From: Sphingobium sp. WTD-1
Lineage (GTDB): Bacteria > Pseudomonadota > Alphaproteobacteria > Sphingomonadales > Sphingomonadaceae
Length of the DNA: 64,000 bases
Direction of reading: 5' to 3'
Assembly (NCBI RefSeq): GCF_030128825.1
Contig: NZ_CP119128.1
Location: 62,001-126,000 of the forward strand
This document shows positions 16,684-25,436 of this stretch, piece after piece. The notes beneath the pieces were generated by a model. It saw only the letters and a list, made by a program, of their open reading frames with translations, was not told the DNA's origin and made no database searches. The position numbers and the translations under genes were made by a program. Every line of letters starts with the position of its first letter. Within the stretch, counting starts at the first letter, position 1.

Positions 16684-16947
16684 ATGCCCGAAAAGGACTC
16701 GACGACAAGGAGCGCACGGTCGATGCGTCGCAAAAAGCTGCGTGAGGACGCAGCTGGCTATCGACGTTCAACATACGCCCTCTCCCCTACATCCATCGAC
16801 ATCGTGGAGAAGATCCGGCAGCGCCTCACACTGCCGTCCCGCGAGGCAACGATCAACGCCATACTCGAACGGATCGATAGCGACATTCTCTTGCGCTACG
16901 AATTCCTTGGCCCGCGAACGCCAGATCGCGCCAACAAAGAGCCATGA
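16684..16947 (+). CDS. Small ribbon-helix-helix-like protein
   Basis: This 87-aa protein has a basic N-terminus (MRRKKLRED) followed by TYALSPTSIDIVEKIRQRL and SREATINAILERI, which resembles the strand-helix-helix core of ribbon-helix-helix DNA-binding proteins. Such proteins act as antitoxins, partition proteins or relaxosome accessories (TraY/TraM types). No partner toxin or relaxase is visible next to it. The function is unassigned; confidence in the ORF is moderate. Confidence 0.5.
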   Translation: MPEKDSTTRSARSMRRKKLREDAAGYRRSTYALSPTSIDIVEKIRQRLTLPSREATINAILERIDSDILLRYEFLGPRTPDRANKEP

Positions 16948-17131
16948 ATCCTACTGCCGGCAATCGGCTCAAACCGGCCGTCAGTTTAAGTCTCACTCCA
17001 CCATTGCGTGCTTCTGCGCAACACGTCGGCCAAGACTGGCGCGGATGCCGTTATCTAACTGGGAAATGCCTGTAGAACGTGGAAATCGACACACCAATTG
17101 CAGAGGCAATCTCGGTGGCCGACATCTCGGT
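16948..17131 (-). pseudogene. Serine-recombinase C-terminal HTH fragment plus flanking noncoding
   Basis: Minus-strand bases 17131 to 17051 encode EMSATEIASAIGVSISTFYRHFP and a stop. This resembles the C-terminal helix-turn-helix that ends Tn3-type resolvases and invertases. The rest of the gene is missing because an IS21 fragment begins at 17132. The 100 bp between this stop and the RHH gene (16948-17050) contain nothing I can identify. Confidence 0.55.
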
Positions 17132-17626
17132 TGTCAAACGGCGTTCAAAAGGGACCCCCGATCGGCGTCGAAGAGGGACCCCTTTTCGGATATGATGTTG
17201 GTTTGTTGAAGATGGCCTTGCGCTGCGTGCGGCGGAGGGCGGGCGTAGCCCGACCGGAGGCGCGCGCAGCGCAAGATAGATTTTTGAAGGCGCCGAAGGT
17301 GGCTGTCAGCTGCGGTTTTTGAAGCGCCAGCTGTCGTTGCCCGTCTCGACGATATCGCAGTGGTGGGTGACGCGGTCGAGCAGCGCCGTGGTCATCTTGG
17401 GATCGCCGAACACGGTCGGCCATTCACCGAAGGCGAGGTTCGTGGTGATGATGACGCTGGTGCGCTCATAAAGCTTGCTGATGAGGTGGAACAGCAACTG
17501 CCCTCCCGAGCGGGCGAACGGCAGATAACCGAGCTCGTCAAGCACGATCAGGTCGAGCCGCGACAGCTGCGCCGCCAGGGTCCCGCCTTTGCCGATCCGG
17601 GTCTCCTCTTCGAGGCGTGTCACCAG
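17132..17626 (-). mobile_element. Truncated IS21 (IS21-A) end with 3' part of istB
   Basis: This stretch is the reverse-complement counterpart of the right end of the IS21 element at 54,478-54,973. It begins with the same end sequence (TGTCAAACGGCGTTC) and carries the C-terminal part of the IstB ATPase (17306-17626, with [18 protein letters not shown]). It stops abruptly at 17626, inside istB. The other end and istA are missing. It is the left member of a roughly 495-bp inverted repeat whose partner lies 37 kb away. Confidence 0.85.
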
Positions 17627-17748
17627 GCCAGTCCATTCTCTGGCCCGATCGCGACGGTCGCGAGCGCGAATTAGCGATCATCCGCGTACGCCAGGCTGCG
17701 CCGACCGCCTGAACCGTTGGTCTCCGCCAGGCTTGTCAGGACAGCCAA

Positions 17749-17775
17749 TGGTGTGCCCTTTGCAGGGGCACACCA
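17749..17775 (-). terminator. Hairpin downstream of the desaturase gene
   Basis: A 10-bp perfect stem (TGGTGTGCCC with GGGCACACCA) lies 21 bp beyond the stop of the sterol-desaturase-like gene. There is no clear T-run on the minus strand, so it is at best a weak terminator or an mRNA 3' stabiliser. The remaining 17627-17795 sequence shows nothing else. Confidence 0.35.
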
Positions 17776-17795
17776 AGCATTTCCCATCAGCAGGT

Positions 17796-18608
17796 CTATG
17801 TCAGCGGAACATCGCGCTGGCCGCTCTTCCCGCCCGACCGGGACGGCTTTCGCCCATATCCCTCGCCCTGATCGAGCGTCCCGAACAGCCAGTCGTAGAG
17901 CAGCGTGATCGTCGCAAAATTGCCGCCGGTGAAGCGGGCATGATGATTGTGGTGCATCCGCGACATCGTCGCCAGATAGCGGAAGGGAAAACGATCGGAT
18001 TCCCACAGGTCATGATTGTGAAGGTTGATCTGCGAGAAGGCGACCCAGGTGATGACGATCGTCACGACATGGAAAGGCCCCATCAGCTGAGACAGCACGA
18101 AAATCGATCCGGCGTAGAGCCCAAGCCCCATGGCGACTTCCAGCGGGTGGATGTAGCTGGAATCCTGCCGGCAAGGGTTGTGCTGACGGTGGTGAACCGC
18201 GTGGACCCACATGAGGGGGCCTCCCAGGAAACCGCCGTCATGAAACAGGAACCGGTGCACCAGGTAGTAGAAGAAATCGTAGAACAGCAGAATCACGACG
18301 ATATCGAGCGCGACGTTCCACCACGCCTGGGGCTCCGCTGTCAGGCAGAAGGGCAGGATGAAGACGAAGATCAGCCCCATGAAGACTGGACCCCATCTAC
18401 GATTCCACGCCTGATTGGCGGCGTAGTTCGGCTTCGCCATCTTCGTGTCCCGCGCAGCCTGGTTGCGAGCGTACTCCGCGCGGAAGGTTGGAACGAGCAA
18501 GGCCAGATGCTTGCCGGCGAAGGTGAGCGCCGCAATGCCGATCGCCGCGTAGAGCGACAGCTGCCACTGGTAATGGCCCAGCAACTCTGAGAAAAATGAG
18601 GTGTCCAT
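17796..18608 (-). CDS. Fatty acid hydroxylase / sterol desaturase family protein
   Basis: This 270-aa integral membrane di-iron oxygenase has several hydrophobic segments. The histidine clusters of the family are present: HRFLFH (about residue 118), HAVHH (about 135) and HHNHH (about 219). Members hydroxylate or desaturate lipids, sterols or terpenoid-like substrates using O2. It lies just downstream of the C-terminal tail of Rieske-3. With the 13-kb inversion undone, it is the last gene of a seven-gene minus-strand oxygenase cluster. The substrate cannot be told from sequence. Confidence 0.85.
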   Translation of the reverse strand: MDTSFFSELLGHYQWQLSLYAAIGIAALTFAGKHLALLVPTFRAEYARNQAARDTKMAKPNYAANQAWNRRWGPVFMGLIFVFILPFCLTAEPQAWWNVALDIVVILLFYDFFYYLVHRFLFHDGGFLGGPLMWVHAVHHRQHNPCRQDSSYIHPLEVAMGLGLYAGSIFVLSQLMGPFHVVTIVITWVAFSQINLHNHDLWESDRFPFRYLATMSRMHHNHHARFTGGNFATITLLYDWLFGTLDQGEGYGRKPSRSGGKSGQRDVPLT

Positions 18609-18712
18609 GAGCGGTCTGTCCTTGAGCCTGCACGACCATGCCGATCTTGTGAGCGGCCTGATCGAACACCGTGGTAACGCTGTTCTCAGGTCGATCTTTG
18701 ACTGCGCGCAAT

Positions 18713-19015
18713 TCAGGTGCAGCCCTGACGCCGCTGCAACGACCGCCAGTCCTGCCTTGGCGGAGGCATTGCCACATAATGGTCGATCGCTTGTTCGAAG
18801 TGCCGGATCCGCACCTCCTGATAGTTGCCGAGGGTGAGCGATTTCTTCGCTGCTGCCTCAAGCCCCTCCTGTTGCAGGAACAGGTTGTCCGTGTCCTGGT
18901 CGAGAATACGGCCAAAGCCGTCATCCATCCCCTCGGCCTCGGTGAACGACTGCTTATCCGACAGGATGACGGGCTCTGCCGGCACCGGGCGACGCCCGTC
19001 GGCAGGCATCGGCTT
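18713..19015 (-). pseudogene. Rieske-3 oxygenase, C-terminal tail (separated by inversion)
   Basis: These 100 codons encode the C-terminal tail of a Rieske oxygenase alpha subunit (KPMPADGRRPVPAEPV, then FGRILDQDTDNL and LGNYQEVRIRHFEQAIDHY). No start codon or Rieske motif is present. The missing upstream part is at 23813-24010 and 31307-32250. Joining TTCCTC at 32243-32248 through a shared AA to this tail restores the frame exactly, for a protein of about 480 aa. The split is explained by the 13.2-kb inversion described in the findings. Confidence 0.88.
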
Positions 19016-19701
19016 ACCTGTGCAAGCGACCGGCCTCGAACGATGATTACTATCCCGCGTTTAACCAGGCCAACGTCAAGCTGATCGACGTCGCTGAGAC
19101 GCAGGGCGTCGAGCGTCTGACCGAAAAGGGCTTCGTCCATCACGGCGTTGAGTACGAGATCGACTGCCTGATCCTGGCATCGGGCTACGAAGTCACCAAC
19201 GATCTCGACCGGCGCTGGGGCATCTCGCGCATCGAGGGGCGCGACGGCCTGTCGATCTACGACTACTGGCGCGAGGGCTTCAAGACCTTCCAGGGCATGA
19301 TGGCGCACGGCTTTCCCAACATGTTCTTCACCGGCTTCACCCAGGCCGGCGCCAATGCCAGCAATTCGAAGACCTTCATCGATCAGGGCTTCCACATCGG
19401 CTATGTCGCCAGCCAGGCGCTGCTGCGCGGCGCGGCGGTGGTGGAGCCGACCAAGCAAGCACAGGACGCCTACATCGCCCACCTGCGCTCGGTGGCGGTC
19501 GACAACTCGACCTACATCAACGAGTGCACGCCGAGCTATTTCAACAACGAAGGCGACACGACCAAGAAGCGCCACATCTTCGGCGAGCCTTGGGGTGAGG
19601 GCTACTACGCGTTCGAAGCGATGCTCGAAAAGTGGCGCGCCGCCGGCGACCTTGCCGGCCTCGAGCTCACCCGCGAGCCCGCCTCGGTGCCGGCGGAATA
19701 A
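19014..19701 (+). pseudogene. BVMO, C-terminal part (separated by inversion)
   Basis: This is the C-terminal 229 codons of a flavin-containing Baeyer-Villiger type monooxygenase (LCKRPASNDDYYPAFNQ, then EYEIDCLILASGYEV, PNMFFTGFTQAGANAS and FGEPWGEGYYAFEAML). It has no start. The N-terminal part is at 32249-33416 on the opposite strand. The two parts share a TT/AA dinucleotide at their edges; joined there they give one 617-aa frame with KPYYRYLCKRP across the seam, a normal length for the family. The gene as found is probably inactive. Confidence 0.9.
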
Positions 19702-19755
19702 AACGCCCCACCGAGCGGCCCTGCGTCACATTCGCGCGAACAATGGGAGGTTCCC

Positions 19756-21162
19756 ATGAACAAGCCAGAAAAGATCGTTACCAAAGACCTGTCGGAGGCG
19801 CTGACCTATCCTGTCGAGGCCTTCATCAGCCGCGAATATGCCGAGGCCGAGCCTGAACGATTGTGGTCAAAGGTCTGGCAACAGGCCGGACGCGTCGAGG
19901 AGCTACAGCAGGTCGGCGACTATATCACGTACAACATCTGTCACGATTCGATCCTGATCGTGCGCGACACGCCCGAAACGCTGAAGGCGTTCCATAATGT
20001 CTGCCCGCATCGCGGACGGCGGCTGGTCGGCAACAACACCGGCGGCGGTCCCAAGACGATCGCACAGGACGACGGCACGCACAGCGCCCGAGGGAACCGG
20101 TTGAAATTCGGCTGCAACTATCACGCCTGGACGTTCAACCTCGATGGCGACGCGACCTATATCCCCGACCGTGAGGACTGGAACGGCGCGCTCGACAGCG
20201 TCTGTACGAGCCTCGCGCCAGTGCAGGTCGATACCTGGGGCGGCTGGATCTGGGTCAACATGGACCTCGATGCCGGTCCCTTGCGCGAATGGCTGGAGCC
20301 CGTCGCGTCACTGATCGACCCCTTTGAATTCGACAAAATGCGCTATCGCTTCCGCTACTGGGGCATCTTCGACTGCAACTGGAAGGTGGCGCTCGAGGCC
20401 TTCCTCGAGCCCTACCACGTCCAGGGCACGCACCCGCAGCTGATGAAGTACGGCGATTTCTACTCGTTCAGCAAGGCCTTCGGCCTGCACGGCCAGACAG
20501 GCTTCGACTCCAAGGCGCATCGCGAAACCCGGTCGGCCGTCGAGACCTCGGTCCACCGCGCCGCCGGCGACGGCGATCTGCGCACGACGATCGCCCGGAT
20601 GCAGGCCGAATACTGGGAAACGATCGGCGCCAGCACGAGCGAGACGCTGGTCCGCACGGCCCAGCGCCTGCCGGCGGAGCTGCCCGAGGGCACTGCTGCG
20701 GCGGAAGTTCACAGGCGCTGGATGGAGATGGCCGTCGCCGAAGACGCCGCGCGCGGCGTCCACTGGCCGGAGCTCAGCGACGCCCAGGTCGCCGCGGCCG
20801 GTCTGGCGCTGTCGATCTTCCCCAACGTCAATTTCATTCCCGGTCCAACCTTCGCGCTTTGCTACCGCGTCCGCCCCTATGGCACCGATCCCGACAAGTG
20901 CATCTTCGAGGCCGTCGCGCTCGATCGCTTTCCGCCCGGCGAGGAGCCCGACACCGAATGGACCTATGTCGAGCAGGATCTGGAGAAGTGGCCTTACGTC
21001 ATCGCCCAGGACATCTCGAACATGGTCGAGGTGCACCGGGGCTACAAGTCGCGCGGCTTTCGCGGGAACCTCCCCAATCCGTGGCAGGAGCGCAAGGTGA
21101 CGAACCTTCATCGCGGGCTGGCCACATACATGGGGACCGGCGCGCCGCAGCCGCTGGGCTGA
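19756..21162 (+). CDS. Rieske non-heme iron oxygenase alpha subunit (Rieske-1)
   Basis: This 468-aa oxygenase has an N-terminal Rieske [2Fe-2S] domain, with CPHRGRRL (CxH, about residue 83) and CNYHAWTF (CxxH, about 120). The catalytic domain carries the mononuclear iron ligands in EAFLEPYHVQGTHPQ (about 218-232). It inserts O2-derived oxygen into an aromatic or alicyclic substrate, with electrons from a ferredoxin and reductase that are not encoded in this window. It lies 54 bp after the BVMO remnant and 86 bp before the TauD gene. It closely resembles Rieske-4 in architecture. Confidence 0.93.
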   Translation: MNKPEKIVTKDLSEALTYPVEAFISREYAEAEPERLWSKVWQQAGRVEELQQVGDYITYNICHDSILIVRDTPETLKAFHNVCPHRGRRLVGNNTGGGPKTIAQDDGTHSARGNRLKFGCNYHAWTFNLDGDATYIPDREDWNGALDSVCTSLAPVQVDTWGGWIWVNMDLDAGPLREWLEPVASLIDPFEFDKMRYRFRYWGIFDCNWKVALEAFLEPYHVQGTHPQLMKYGDFYSFSKAFGLHGQTGFDSKAHRETRSAVETSVHRAAGDGDLRTTIARMQAEYWETIGASTSETLVRTAQRLPAELPEGTAAAEVHRRWMEMAVAEDAARGVHWPELSDAQVAAAGLALSIFPNVNFIPGPTFALCYRVRPYGTDPDKCIFEAVALDRFPPGEEPDTEWTYVEQDLEKWPYVIAQDISNMVEVHRGYKSRGFRGNLPNPWQERKVTNLHRGLATYMGTGAPQPLG

Positions 21163-21181
21163 TCGCCACCTACGACAAAAC

Positions 21182-21195
21182 TTGCGCTCGATCAA
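21182..21195 (+). promoter_or_regulatory. Degenerate Fnr-like box upstream of the TauD gene
   Basis: TTGCGCTCGATCAA has one perfect half (ATCAA) and one degenerate half (TTGCG). Its centre is 60.5 bp before the ATG, the same distance as the perfect box upstream of Rieske-3. It is weak on its own and is listed because of that matching spacing. Confidence 0.3.
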
Positions 21196-21248
21196 AGCAG
21201 CGGTCCGCGAGTGCCGACACACTCAGTCCAGTTACAGGAGATCGCCAC

Positions 21249-22097
21249 ATGGCCACCACCACGTTAAGCCGCCTCCGGGCGGAAGAGATCAAGCCGAAGA
21301 TCGGCAGCCGTGTCCTCAACACCAAAGAGGAGCTGCTCAGCGGCAGGCTGACCGACGAGATCAACGAGCTACTCGAGCAGAGGGGCGTGCTCGTATTCAA
21401 GCAGCTCCACTTCACGGACGACGAGCAGATCGCCTTCACCAACGCGCTCGGCGGCAACGCGACGGAGATCGGCTTTCGCAACAAGGCCGTATTCCCGATT
21501 TCTCTCGACAAGAGCATCAACCAGGAAGTCGTCGAATATCTCAAGGGATCGTTGTTCTGGCACATCGACGGGACGATGAACGATGTCCCCGTGCGCGGCT
21601 CGATCCTGACCAGCAAGGTCCTGCCGACCTGGGGCGGCAACACCGAATTTGCCAATTGCTATGCCGCCTATGACGATCTTCCCGACGAGACCAAGGCGCG
21701 GATCGACGGCTTGCGGGTCGTCCACACCATGTGGGCTTCGCAGCTCTATCACACGCCCGAGCCGACGCTGAAGCAGCTCACCGACTGGCAGAGCCGCGGG
21801 CAAGGCAAGCGCGAGCTGCCGCTGGTCTGGAAGCACAAGTCCGGCCGAAAGTCGCTCGTGCTCGGCAACACGGCGCAATATGTCGTGGGCGTCGATGCCG
21901 AAGAGAGCGCGCGGATTCTCCACGGGTTGCGGGAATTCGCGACCAGCGAGCCTTACCACTACTCGCACGAGTGGGAAGTCGGGGATTCGGTGATGTGGGA
22001 CAACACCGGGACCCTCCACCGGGCCATGCCCTACGATCCGGATTGCGGCCGGCTTCTACACCGCACGATCCTGCAGGGCGACGAGCCCTTCGCCTGA
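21249..22097 (+). CDS. TauD/TfdA-family 2-oxoglutarate-dependent dioxygenase
   Basis: This 282-aa Fe(II)/2-oxoglutarate enzyme of the cytoplasm carries the facial triad HxD (FWHIDGTMND, about residues 97-106) and the distal histidine (TLHRAMPYD, about 255), followed by the 2-oxoglutarate-binding arginine in RLLHRTILQGD. Family members hydroxylate or cleave substrates such as taurine, 2,4-D or sulfate and ether compounds; the substrate here is unknown. It sits between two Rieske oxygenase genes in the same direction, 31 bp before Rieske-2, so it probably acts in the same catabolic route. Confidence 0.9.
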   Translation: MATTTLSRLRAEEIKPKIGSRVLNTKEELLSGRLTDEINELLEQRGVLVFKQLHFTDDEQIAFTNALGGNATEIGFRNKAVFPISLDKSINQEVVEYLKGSLFWHIDGTMNDVPVRGSILTSKVLPTWGGNTEFANCYAAYDDLPDETKARIDGLRVVHTMWASQLYHTPEPTLKQLTDWQSRGQGKRELPLVWKHKSGRKSLVLGNTAQYVVGVDAEESARILHGLREFATSEPYHYSHEWEVGDSVMWDNTGTLHRAMPYDPDCGRLLHRTILQGDEPFA

Positions 22098-22128
22098 CCC
22101 CGCCGCTCTCTGACCAACAGGTGCCACT

Positions 22129-23577
22129 ATGGCCGAAATGGACCCCGCAAATTTCGACGCGGCCGAGCAGCTTCCGCCGGTTAACCCGCTGCGTATCGAG
22201 AACCCTGCGCTGATACCCGCCGCCCGCTATTACGACGAGGCGTTCTATCGCCTCGAATGCGAGCGGCTTTGGCCGAACGTGTGGCAGATGGCCTGCCGGC
22301 TCGAGCAGATTCCGAATGTGGGCGACTGGATCGAGTATTCGAACGTCGGCAAGTCTGTGATCATCGTCCGGACGAAGGACGGGATCAAGGCGCACCAGAA
22401 CCACTGCCGTCACCGCGGCGTGCCGCTCGCCGGCGGGCAGGGCAACGCCGAAGGCAAAAGCGCGCACGGAAATTGCGCCAAGAGCGGCTTCATCTGTCCG
22501 TTCCATGGCTGGCGCTGGAATATGGAGGGTGAGTGCACCTTCGTCTATGGCCGCCACCTGTTCGATGAGGAGCTGCTGGACAAGGACGAGCTCGCCTTGC
22601 GGCCGGTGCGGGTAGAGACCTGGGGCGGCTGCGCTTTCATCAATCACAACCCCGATGCGCCTTCGCTGCGTGAGAGCCTGGGACCCGTGCTCGACCGGCT
22701 GGAAGCGCGCGGTATGAGCAAGCTCAGGTCGGAATGGTGGTTCGCCACTGTGCTTCCGGCGAACTGGAAGGTGGCGATGGAAGCCTTCATGGAAGGCTAC
22801 CACGTGATGAAGACGCACCCGCAGCTTCAGCATGCGCAGCCTAGCCTCTACAACAGCCGGTACGGAAACGAGACCGGCGGGCTCGGACCCACGGTCAACC
22901 CCAACGCGTCCGCACGGCAAAACGTCTGCGAAGCGCTGGATTCCATGGAACTGCTCAGTGCCGGAATGGCCGGGCTCGTTCACGGCAAGGAAGTCGAGAT
23001 CGCCCGGCAGTTCGAACATGCCGAGCTACCCGAAGATCCGCAGGTCGCCATGATGACCTGGTATGGGATGGTCTGCGAGGCGATCACGAAGCAGCTGCGC
23101 GAGCGGGGTGAGGACGTGCCTGATCTCGTGCAGGTTATGCAGGAGCATCCGGTCGAAGCGGTCGAATACCTCTTCCCGCACTACTTCCTGCTAACCTACT
23201 TCACCTCGATGTCGTCATACCGGATCCGTCCGCTTGGGCCGGAAAGCTGTCTTTTCGAGATCTGGTCGCTGACCCACTTTCCCGAAGGCCAGGAACCTGA
23301 GCCGGTGCGCGAGTCCACCGTGCTGCCGTTCGACAGCCAGGACTTTCCGATGATCCCCCGCCAGGACTATTCCAACATCCCGATCCAGCAGAAAGGGCTG
23401 CATTCCGAAGGGCTCGACGTGTTGCGGCTGTCAAAGGAGCGAGAAGGGCTGATCAGCAATTACCAGCGGCTCATTGACGGCTATATCGCGGGCGCGGAAG
23501 GTGAACGGCTGGCCGCCGCGAACCGGAAGCTCGGCGGCAACTTCGACGGTCCGATCCTCGATCTGGAGCTCGAATGA
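22129..23577 (+). CDS. Rieske non-heme iron oxygenase alpha subunit (Rieske-2)
   Basis: This 482-aa protein has a Rieske centre from CRHRGVPLAG (about residue 92) and CPFHGWRWNMEG (about 124), and iron ligands in EAFMEGYHVMKTHPQ (about 223-237). Between them the sequence WGGCAFINHNPDAPSLRE is the usual inter-domain strand. It is not a close copy of Rieske-1. It lies 31 bp after the TauD gene and was probably co-transcribed with it. Substrate unknown; the nearest general type is the phenylpropionate/large-substrate Rieske group. Confidence 0.92.
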   Translation: MAEMDPANFDAAEQLPPVNPLRIENPALIPAARYYDEAFYRLECERLWPNVWQMACRLEQIPNVGDWIEYSNVGKSVIIVRTKDGIKAHQNHCRHRGVPLAGGQGNAEGKSAHGNCAKSGFICPFHGWRWNMEGECTFVYGRHLFDEELLDKDELALRPVRVETWGGCAFINHNPDAPSLRESLGPVLDRLEARGMSKLRSEWWFATVLPANWKVAMEAFMEGYHVMKTHPQLQHAQPSLYNSRYGNETGGLGPTVNPNASARQNVCEALDSMELLSAGMAGLVHGKEVEIARQFEHAELPEDPQVAMMTWYGMVCEAITKQLRERGEDVPDLVQVMQEHPVEAVEYLFPHYFLLTYFTSMSSYRIRPLGPESCLFEIWSLTHFPEGQEPEPVRESTVLPFDSQDFPMIPRQDYSNIPIQQKGLHSEGLDVLRLSKEREGLISNYQRLIDGYIAGAEGERLAAANRKLGGNFDGPILDLELE

Positions 23578-23812
23578 CAGCGCTCGGCGTGCAAGCGCAT
23601 CCTGTGGCCGCGTCTCGCCGGTCAGCGAAGCGGGCGTTTCTTGCCCCTGGGCGCTAGCGCCGCGATCAGGTCTGCGGCCGCCTCTACTCCGAGCAATGTT
23701 CTGCCTCCTCAGGCAAGCGAGCTGCGCTGCGGGTCAACGCTCAATTTGATCCGCATCAACAAGGGGAACGCAGCCCCGGGCGTACTTCCTGGCCATCAGG
23801 AGGACCAAGCTC
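23578..23812 (+). promoter_or_regulatory. Intergenic region with perfect Fnr box upstream of Rieske-3
   Basis: The 14-bp site TTGATCCGCATCAA lies at 23746-23759, a perfect TTGAT-N4-ATCAA Fnr/FixK palindrome centred 60.5 bp before the Rieske-3 ATG at 23813. With a class II position (-41.5) the transcript would start about 19 bp before the ATG. The rest of this 235-bp gap shows no gene. Confidence 0.7.
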
Positions 23813-24010
23813 ATGAACTATGCCGACGCGAAATTGCAGAAGGGCAGCGCCCGCTGCCCGGCGATCAGCACCCAGGAGATCATCGCTCGCGATGCAGTGC
23901 CTGCTCCCGATTGGGTTCGCTCGGAGGCCTACAGCTTCCTCGGCGACGAGGATATTTCGGCCGACCGCTACATCGAGGCTGATTTCGCGCGGCTCGAATA
24001 TGAGCGGATG
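23813..24010 (+). pseudogene. Rieske-3 oxygenase, N-terminal part
   Basis: These are the first 66 codons of a Rieske oxygenase (MNYADAKLQKGSARC to FARLEYERM). They are interrupted after ATG at 24010 by an IS256-family element. The next codon, TGG, resumes at 31307 after the duplicated octamer AGCGGATG, giving YERMWTRTWQFACREEH, the normal start of a Rieske domain. A ribosome site (AGGAGGAC region) precedes the ATG. The gene is broken twice: by this composite insertion and by the inversion at its 3' end. Confidence 0.9.
24003..24010 (+). repeat. Target-site duplication, left copy (AGCGGATG)
   Basis: The octamer AGCGGATG directly precedes the left end of IS256 copy 1 and recurs at 31299-31306, directly after the right end of IS256 copy 2. 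The 8-bp length is usual for IS256 transposition. It shows that the outer ends of the two copies entered the Rieske-3 gene at a single target. Confidence 0.92.
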
Positions 24011-24132
24011 GGTAGCGTCCGAGGAGCTGGTGTAATTTCAGTGCCGTCCACGGTGTGATCCTGGGTGGCCATCGAGGTGTATGGTCGAGGTGGAGTTTGC
24101 CGACTTCAACCCCGGACCACATGGAGACCCCG

Positions 24133-25338
24133 ATGACCAAGACGAACATGGACCTGTCCGACCTTCTGGCCAAGCACGATCAGGGAGACTTTCTGCGCAG
24201 CATTGCCGAGGCCGTCCTGCAGCTGATCATGGAGGCGGATGTCGAAGGCCTGATCGGCGCTGGCAAGCACGAGCGCAGCGGCGAACGCACGACGTGGCGT
24301 AACGGGTATCGAGAGCGCGCTCTCGATACCCGTCTGGGCACGCTGAACCTGCGGGTTCCCAAGCTGCGTCAAGGCAGTTACTTCCCGGGCTTTCTCGAAG
24401 CGCGCAAGACCTCGGAGCAGGCGCTGGTGGCCGTCATCCAGGAGGCGTGGATCAGTGGCGTATCGACCCGCCGCGTCGATGAGCTGGTGCAGGCCATGGG
24501 GCTGAGCGGCATTTCGAAGAGCACGGTGTCGAAGCTGTGCAAGGACATCGACGAACGTGTCGGCGAGTTCCTGAACCGCCCGCTCACCGGCGAATGGCCC
24601 TATCTCTGGCTTGACGCCACCTATCTGAAGGTGCGCCAGGGCGGAAGGATCGTACCAGTCGCGGCAATAATCGCCGTGGCCGCCAACACCGAGGGACGCC
24701 GTGAGATCATCGGCCTCGGTATCGGCCCGTCCGAGGCCGAGACATTCTGGACCGAGTTCCTTCGATCCCTGCGTGTTCGCGGCTTGGGAGGCGTCAGACT
24801 GGTCATCAGCGACGCGCATACAGGGCTCAAAGCCGCCATCGCCCGGGTCTTCGAAGCAACCTGGCAACGCTGTCGCGTCCACTGGATGCGCAACGCCCTG
24901 GCCCATGTCTCGCGTGGCCAGCATACCGTCGTCGCCGCTGCCATCCGGCAGGCCTTCGATCAACCCGACCGCACCCATGCCGGCGAAACCTGGCGAAAGG
25001 TCGCAGAGCAACTGCGCCCGCGCTGGCCAAAACTGGCTGATCTCATGGATGCCAGCGAGCACGACGTGCTGGCCTACATGTCATTCCCGCGCCAGCATCG
25101 CACCAAGCTGCACAGCACGAACCCAATTGAACGCCTGAACAAGGAGGTCAAGCGACGCGCCGATGTCGTCGGGATCTTCCCCAATGAGGCATCCATCACG
25201 CGTTTGATCGGCGCCGTACTGTTCGAGCAAAATGACGAATGGCAGACATCAAGCCGCTACATGATGGTCGAGGCATTCGCACAGATCGACAAGGAGGAGA
25301 TCGATCCCATCCTCAGCATAACCACAAAAGCCGCCTGA
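24133..25338 (+). CDS. IS256-family (mutator-type) transposase, copy 1
   Basis: This 401-aa DDE transposase has catalytic residues in LWLDATYLKVRQGG (first D), LVISDAHTGLKAAI (second D) and STNPIERLNKEVKRR (E). The element's ends are imperfect inverted repeats, GGTAGCGTCCGAGGAGCTGG on the left and the complement of CCAGCTTGACGGACGTGACC on the right. The ATG at 24133 follows a GGAG at suitable spacing. A 30-bp perfect palindrome lies inside the gene at 24303-24332. It differs from copy 2 by one residue seen (N versus S at position 5). It appears intact. Confidence 0.95.
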   Translation: MTKTNMDLSDLLAKHDQGDFLRSIAEAVLQLIMEADVEGLIGAGKHERSGERTTWRNGYRERALDTRLGTLNLRVPKLRQGSYFPGFLEARKTSEQALVAVIQEAWISGVSTRRVDELVQAMGLSGISKSTVSKLCKDIDERVGEFLNRPLTGEWPYLWLDATYLKVRQGGRIVPVAAIIAVAANTEGRREIIGLGIGPSEAETFWTEFLRSLRVRGLGGVRLVISDAHTGLKAAIARVFEATWQRCRVHWMRNALAHVSRGQHTVVAAAIRQAFDQPDRTHAGETWRKVAEQLRPRWPKLADLMDASEHDVLAYMSFPRQHRTKLHSTNPIERLNKEVKRRADVVGIFPNEASITRLIGAVLFEQNDEWQTSSRYMMVEAFAQIDKEEIDPILSITTKAA

Positions 25339-25436
25339 TCATGCCCTCAGGCCATCCAGAAAATTACACCAGCTTGACGGACGTGACCAGGGCTAGCTAC
25401 CCCGTCGGCAACTGACCCACCTCAAAGGGGATTCGC

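Noticed and set aside
18698..18711. TTGACTGCGCGCAA as an Fnr box for the desaturase gene
   Set aside because: Only the outer TTG and CAA are kept and it lies at the end of the Rieske-3 tail; too weak to list.
18397..19575. 392-codon minus-strand frame spanning the inversion joint
   Set aside because: It is antisense to the BVMO fragment and out of frame with both the desaturase and the Rieske-3 tail; open only because of high GC.
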